In this document: positions 60,437-64,000 of the stretch, in pieces
Position numbering within the stretch: the stretch's first letter is position 1
Layout of the letters: each line of letters opens with the position of its first letter
DNA from: JAIBJN01 sp963784175
Lineage (GTDB): Bacteria; Actinomycetota; Thermoleophilia; Gaiellales; Gaiellaceae
DNA: 64,000 nucleotides
NCBI GenBank assembly: GCA_963784175.1
Contig: CAWAQJ010000019.1
Location: 154,046-218,045, forward strand
Direction: 5' to 3'
Made by a program: the position numbers and the translations under genes
The notes under the pieces: generated by a model
What the model was told of the DNA's origin: nothing
The model's database searches: none
What the model saw: only the letters and a program-made list of their open reading frames with translations

Positions 60437-61333
60437 TTACGAGGCGCCGTGCGGTCCGGATTGGAGCGCGGCGACGACCACGTCGCTCGTCCGCAGGGTG
60501 AGGCTGCCGTCCGGATCCTTCTCCGGGTTCAGGCAGCCGATGCTCAGGCCGGCGACGGCGGGCGACGCACAGATCGGCCCGAGCACCTCGGCGAGCTCGT
60601 CCCATTCGAGGCCGCCGGGCATGAGGTAGTCGGTCGCGGGCATCGCCTGCTCGTCGAGGACGTCGACGTCCAGGTGGATCCAGTAGCGCTCCACACGCTG
60701 GGCCAGGCGGTCTGCGGCGAGCTCGCCCGACTCACGCAGACCCTGAGCGCGCAGAACGTCGGGAGGAAGGACGAGCAGATCGGCGAGCTTGCCGGCCAGG
60801 AGCCCGCTGATGTCCTCGGCCTCCTCGGGGTCGCGGGCGCCGACGATCACGCCTTGCCCCGGTTGGGTGGACGGGCCGCCCGAGGCCTCCACCCAGGCGG
60901 CGGGCCCGAGCCCGAACGCGACCGCGAGCGGCATGTCCGCACCCTCGCCGGTCGGCGACGTCTCGCCGTCGTAGACGTCCACGTGCCCGTCGACGTTGGC
61001 GATGCCCACGGCTCCCGCGGCGTCCCGCACGCCCGCGAGCGCACCGGGCACCAGCGAGCAGCACCCGCCGAGCACGAGCGGCCGCTCGCCGGCGGCCACC
61101 ATGCCGCGGATCGCGTCCCGCACCGCCGCCGTCATGGCCAGGACGTCGGGCGAGCCGACGATCCCGGTCTCGGGATCGCGCTCCTCACCGCGGATGCGAA
61201 CGTCGAGATCGCCGCGGTCGGCGATCCCGAGCCGCTCCACCAGCCCGGCCTCGCGCAGGGCCGCGGGCGCGTGCTCGGTCCCGCCGGCGCGGCCGACCGA
61301 GTCGATCGGAACCCCGATCGCGACCCAGCTCAC
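60437..61333 (-). CDS. Arginase/agmatinase-fold protein with altered metal site
   Basis: A 298-residue ureohydrolase-fold protein. Asp115, His117 and Asp119 (NVDGHVDVYD) and Asp222/Asp224 (HLDVDVLD) keep five of the usual metal ligands, but the GGDHS motif reads GGCCS (Gly89-Ser93), so the Mn-A ligand His and the preceding Asp are both Cys. Either the metal preference is changed or the protein is not a classical arginase. It starts with GTG overlapping the stop of the phytase-like gene (GTGA). The substrate could be a guanidino or formimino compound; this is unproven. Confidence 0.82.
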   Translation of the reverse strand: MSWVAIGVPIDSVGRAGGTEHAPAALREAGLVERLGIADRGDLDVRIRGEERDPETGIVGSPDVLAMTAAVRDAIRGMVAAGERPLVLGGCCSLVPGALAGVRDAAGAVGIANVDGHVDVYDGETSPTGEGADMPLAVAFGLGPAAWVEASGGPSTQPGQGVIVGARDPEEAEDISGLLAGKLADLLVLPPDVLRAQGLRESGELAADRLAQRVERYWIHLDVDVLDEQAMPATDYLMPGGLEWDELAEVLGPICASPAVAGLSIGCLNPEKDPDGSLTLRTSDVVVAALQSGPHGAS

Positions 61334-62439
61334 TTCTCGGAGAACGCGAAGAGCAGGAACTGCGTGAACTGCGCGGGCGCGAAGTTGTTGTCGCTGACGA
61401 GGACGAGCGAGCGCCGCCCGTCGGCGAGGTCCGGCCCGAACGCCATGCCCTCGACGTTGTCGAGCGGGATCCCGAGCGCGTCCAGGTTCAGCAGCAGCTC
61501 CTTCGTCACGGGCTCCTCCGTCCCCGTGAGCTTCTCGCGGCCGTTGACGTTCCGCGCGCCGGAGATCTCGACCGTGTAGAGCTTGATCGTGTTCCCCGTG
61601 TCGGGCGCGCCGACCGAGAACGAGCGCTCCATCGAGAGGAACGAGTGCTTGTCGAGCGGCAGGAGCTCGACGAGGCCGTTGACGGCGAAGTTCGTCGGCG
61701 GCACCGGCGGCTCGGCGATCGGGTCGGTGACGTAGACGTACTGCCGGTCGGGGCGGCCCGTCTTCAGGTTGTAACGCAGGAGGCGAGCCGGGCTCGGCAC
61801 GCCGATGCCGGCCGCGGGCCCGTCCTGGACGAGCGCGCCTTCGGAGCCCGTGTAGAAGTACGGGCCGACCGTGGCGGCGCTCTCGAAGCCGAGGTTCTGG
61901 CGCACGCCGCGCGTCTGCGGGATCGCGTCCGGGATGAACGCGAGCGGCACCGGCAGATCCTCGAGCTGGCGCCCGTCGAGGCCGAAGAGGCGCACCCACG
62001 GCGGGATCAGCCGCGTGGCGATGCCCTCGGAGGTGATGACGAGCTCGTCGTCCTTGGTGAGCGCGAGGCCTTCGGGGTCGAACGAGGCGGCCGCGAACGG
62101 CAGGCCGGCCGCGTCGAGGAGCGTCGTCACGTCGTCGACGACGACGTCGCCCGGGTCGAGGTTGCCGTCGGCGACGTCGAGCTCGAAGGTGTAGTAGCGG
62201 GCTGGGTTGATGACGCTCGCGTCGTCGGCGATGACGTAGTAGAGGTCGCGGTCGGCGTCGTAGGCGATGCTCGAGAGGCCGCCCACGTTGGTGCCTTCGA
62301 ACTGGAGCCCGGTCGGCAGGATCTCCTCGCCCAGGAACTCGAGGGTCGGGCCGCGTTGCTTCCCGGACGCGGCGGCAGTCGCCGAGACGGCGAGGACGAC
62401 GAGCAGAGCGAGGACGGAAAGGACGGCTCTCCGGGCCAT
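61330..62439 (-). CDS. Secreted esterase-like phytase-domain protein
   Basis: A 369-residue exported protein with a signal peptide (AVLSVLALLVVLAVSATAAA) and a beta-propeller-like domain: GLSSIAYDADRDLYYVIADD, AASFDPEGLALTKDDELVI, and LDNVEGMAFGPDL near the end. This matches the esterase-like activity of phytase family (PF13449). It may hydrolyse phytate or other phosphoesters outside the cell. AAGGGAGG precedes the ATG. It is the first gene of a coupled pair with the arginase-fold gene. Confidence 0.85.
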   Translation of the reverse strand: MARRAVLSVLALLVVLAVSATAAASGKQRGPTLEFLGEEILPTGLQFEGTNVGGLSSIAYDADRDLYYVIADDASVINPARYYTFELDVADGNLDPGDVVVDDVTTLLDAAGLPFAAASFDPEGLALTKDDELVITSEGIATRLIPPWVRLFGLDGRQLEDLPVPLAFIPDAIPQTRGVRQNLGFESAATVGPYFYTGSEGALVQDGPAAGIGVPSPARLLRYNLKTGRPDRQYVYVTDPIAEPPVPPTNFAVNGLVELLPLDKHSFLSMERSFSVGAPDTGNTIKLYTVEISGARNVNGREKLTGTEEPVTKELLLNLDALGIPLDNVEGMAFGPDLADGRRSLVLVSDNNFAPAQFTQFLLFAFSEK

Positions 62440-62496
62440 GACGACCTCCCTTGGGTCGAGGAGCCGCGAGCCTATCCGGCGACGTGGGAGACGTGA

Positions 62497-62525
62497 AGGG
62501 GAGCGGCCGTGTGAGCCGCTCCCCT
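62497..62525 (-). terminator. Terminator hairpin after the MFS gene
   Basis: A perfect 11-bp stem (AGGGGAGCGGC / GCCGCTCCCCT) with a 7-base loop, 12 bases past the MFS stop on the minus strand. No T run follows. Confidence 0.6.
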
Positions 62526-62536
62526 CTGTGAAACCG

Positions 62537-63991
62537 TTAGCCGGCCGGAACGGGCTCGGGCTCGCCGGTGACCGCCGGGATGTCCTTCTGGCGAAGGACG
62601 ACGATCGTCGTGATCAGCGAGACGAGCCCGAAGCCCGCGGCGACCCAGAAAGCCAGGCTGAAGCCGGACGTGAGCGCCTCGGGCTGCGGCGTCGCCACTG
62701 TCGAGCAGGTCGGTGGTGCGCGTCGTGGCGACGGTGGTCAGGAGGGCGAGGCCGAGCGCGCCGCCGATCTGCTGGCTCGTGTTGATGAGCCCGGACGCAA
62801 GGCCGGCCTCCGGCCCCTGAACGCCCGCGAGCGCGGCGATCGAGATCGGCACGAACGAGAAGCCCATGCCGACGCCGATGATCAGGAAGCCGGGCAGCAG
62901 GTCGACCACGTAGGAGCCGTCGACCGACACCTGGGTGAAGTAGACGAGCCCGATCGTGAGCAGGGCCATTCCGACCACCAGCACGGGCTTGACGCCCAGC
63001 TTGGTGACGAGTCCCTGCGAGACCGTCGCGGCGACGATGACCGTGAGCGCGACGGCGAGGTAGCCGAAGCCGGTCTCCATCGCCGAGAAGCCGAGCACCT
63101 GCTGCATGTAGAGCGAGAGCAGGAAGAACATCCCGAAGATCATCGTGCCCAGGCCGAAGCCGATGATGTTCGCGCCCGTGAGCGTGCGCCGCTTGAAGAT
63201 CGAGAGGGGGACGAGCGGCGAGTGCGACTTCGTCTCGTTCCAGAGGAAGACCGCCATCAGCACGGCCGACGCGGCGAAGACGCCGATCGTCTGCGCCGAG
63301 GCCCAGCCGACCCTGTTCGCCTGCGTGAGCGCGAAGACGAGGAGCATGAGGCTCGCGGTCACGGTGACGGCGCCGAACGAGTCGAAGTGGCGCGCCAGCC
63401 CTTCCGCCTTGCTCTCGCGCACGTAGCGCGGGACGAGGGCGAGGGCGATCGCGGCGATCGGGATGTTGACGAAGAAGATCCACTCCCAGCTCACGTACTG
63501 GGTGAAGACGCCGCCCATGAGGACGCCGATCGCGGCGCCCGACCCGGCGATGCCGCCGAGGATCCCCAGCGCCTTGTTGCGCTCGGCCCCCTCCGCGAAG
63601 GTCACGAGGGTGATCGAGAAGACGGACGGCGAGAGGATCGCGCCCGCGGCGCCCTGGAGCAGCCGCGCGATGATGAGCATCTCGGAGGACGTCGACAACC
63701 CCGCCAGGAGCGAGGTCACGAGGAAGAGCGCGAGCCCGACCATGAACACCTTCCGGCGCCCAAGATGTCGCCGGCGCGCCCGCCGAGCAGCAGGAAGCCA
63801 CCGAAGGTCAACGCGTAGCCCGAGACCACCCACTGGAGGTCCTCGGTCGTGAACCCGAGATCGCTTTGGATAGACGGCAGCGCCACGTTCACGATCGAGA
63901 TGTCGAGCACGACCATGAGGTACGCGACGCCAAGTACGGCAAGCGCCTTCCAGCGCTTTGGGTCCGCAACGGTTGCGGCGGCTTCTGTCAT
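62537..63991 (-). CDS. MFS multidrug exporter (DHA2/EmrB type) with two apparent frameshifts
   Basis: A transporter of about 480 residues with fourteen helices. The start KALAVLGVAYLMVVLDISIV and NVALPSIQSDLGF are typical of DHA2 (QacA/EmrB) exporters, and RLLQGAAGAILSPSVFS is motif C-like. Two indels split the frame: a missing base near 63759 (GGRAGDILG to RRKVFMVGL) and an extra base near 62698 (TTDLLDS to VATPQPEALTSG). The restored C-terminus ends in TGEPEPVPAG at 62537. GGAGGAG precedes the ATG. With two shifts the gene is either a pseudogene or, more likely, mis-sequenced. Confidence 0.8.
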
Positions 63992-64000
63992 GACTCCTCC

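Overview
The window is a GC-rich, gene-dense actinobacterial chromosome segment. The coproporphyrin-type ferrochelatase, the KimA-like K+ transporter, the LytR_C protein, frequent GTG starts, ATGA/GTGA gene overlaps and apparent leaderless promoters all suggest Actinomycetota. Class Thermoleophilia (Gaiella/Solirubrobacter relatives) is my best guess, but that is inference. No rRNA, tRNA, CRISPR array, prophage or intact insertion sequence was seen, and no gap between genes exceeds 300 bases.

Layout. 1-8.6 kb: a truncated epoxide hydrolase, a thioredoxin-fold protein, LtrA, and a convergent pair of secreted glycosidases (GH15 glucodextranase-like, GH3 beta-glucosidase-like). 8.7-16.5 kb: CYTH-like protein, two small membrane proteins, a NirK-like copper enzyme, a LolCDE/MacB-like ABC exporter and a CBS-BON protein. 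16.5-21.3 kb: a potassium module (KdpD/KdpE-like two-component pair beside a KimA-like transporter). 21.5-25.5 kb: a CDF-like membrane protein and an arginine deiminase operon (antiporter, ArcA, USP). 25.6-38 kb: a GNAT/acyl-CoA synthetase fusion, a USP-USP-P1B ATPase operon, an FAD disulfide-type oxidoreductase, a DevS/DevR-like (DosS/DosR-like) two-component system, another USP and a hemerythrin-cupin fusion. 38-51 kb: housekeeping genes, including an ABC-2 exporter, tmk-holB-ricT-herA, a sugar epimerase, hemE-hemH, a methyltransferase and an AlkZ-like glycosylase. 51-64 kb: aconitase, DsbA-VKOR, rhodanese, an HNH nuclease beside REP-like palindromes, a DAO-type oxidase, an arginase-fold protein, a phytase-esterase-like protein and an MFS exporter.

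How the genes work together. The left and middle parts resemble a hypoxia/dormancy island: sensor kinase with a conserved candidate haem ligand, NarL-type regulator, four USP genes, CBS protein, NirK-like enzyme, metal ATPase, arginine deiminase and K+ uptake. Six intergenic copies of a near-palindromic 17-mer, consensus YTGCGGNYTTYCCGCAR, lie 39-107 bases ahead of several of these genes. I propose this as the operator of a DosR-like regulon.

Two genome-style signals also stand out. Stress genes tend to have strong Shine-Dalgarno sites, while many right-hand housekeeping genes start 6-7 bases after a TANNNT -10 element and look leaderless. Several genes (ABC ATPase, two arc-operon genes, GNAT fusion, a CYTH-like ORF, a small ORF after hemH, and MFS twice) carry single-base frameshifts. 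This many in 64 kb points to indel errors in the assembly, or less likely to real decay.
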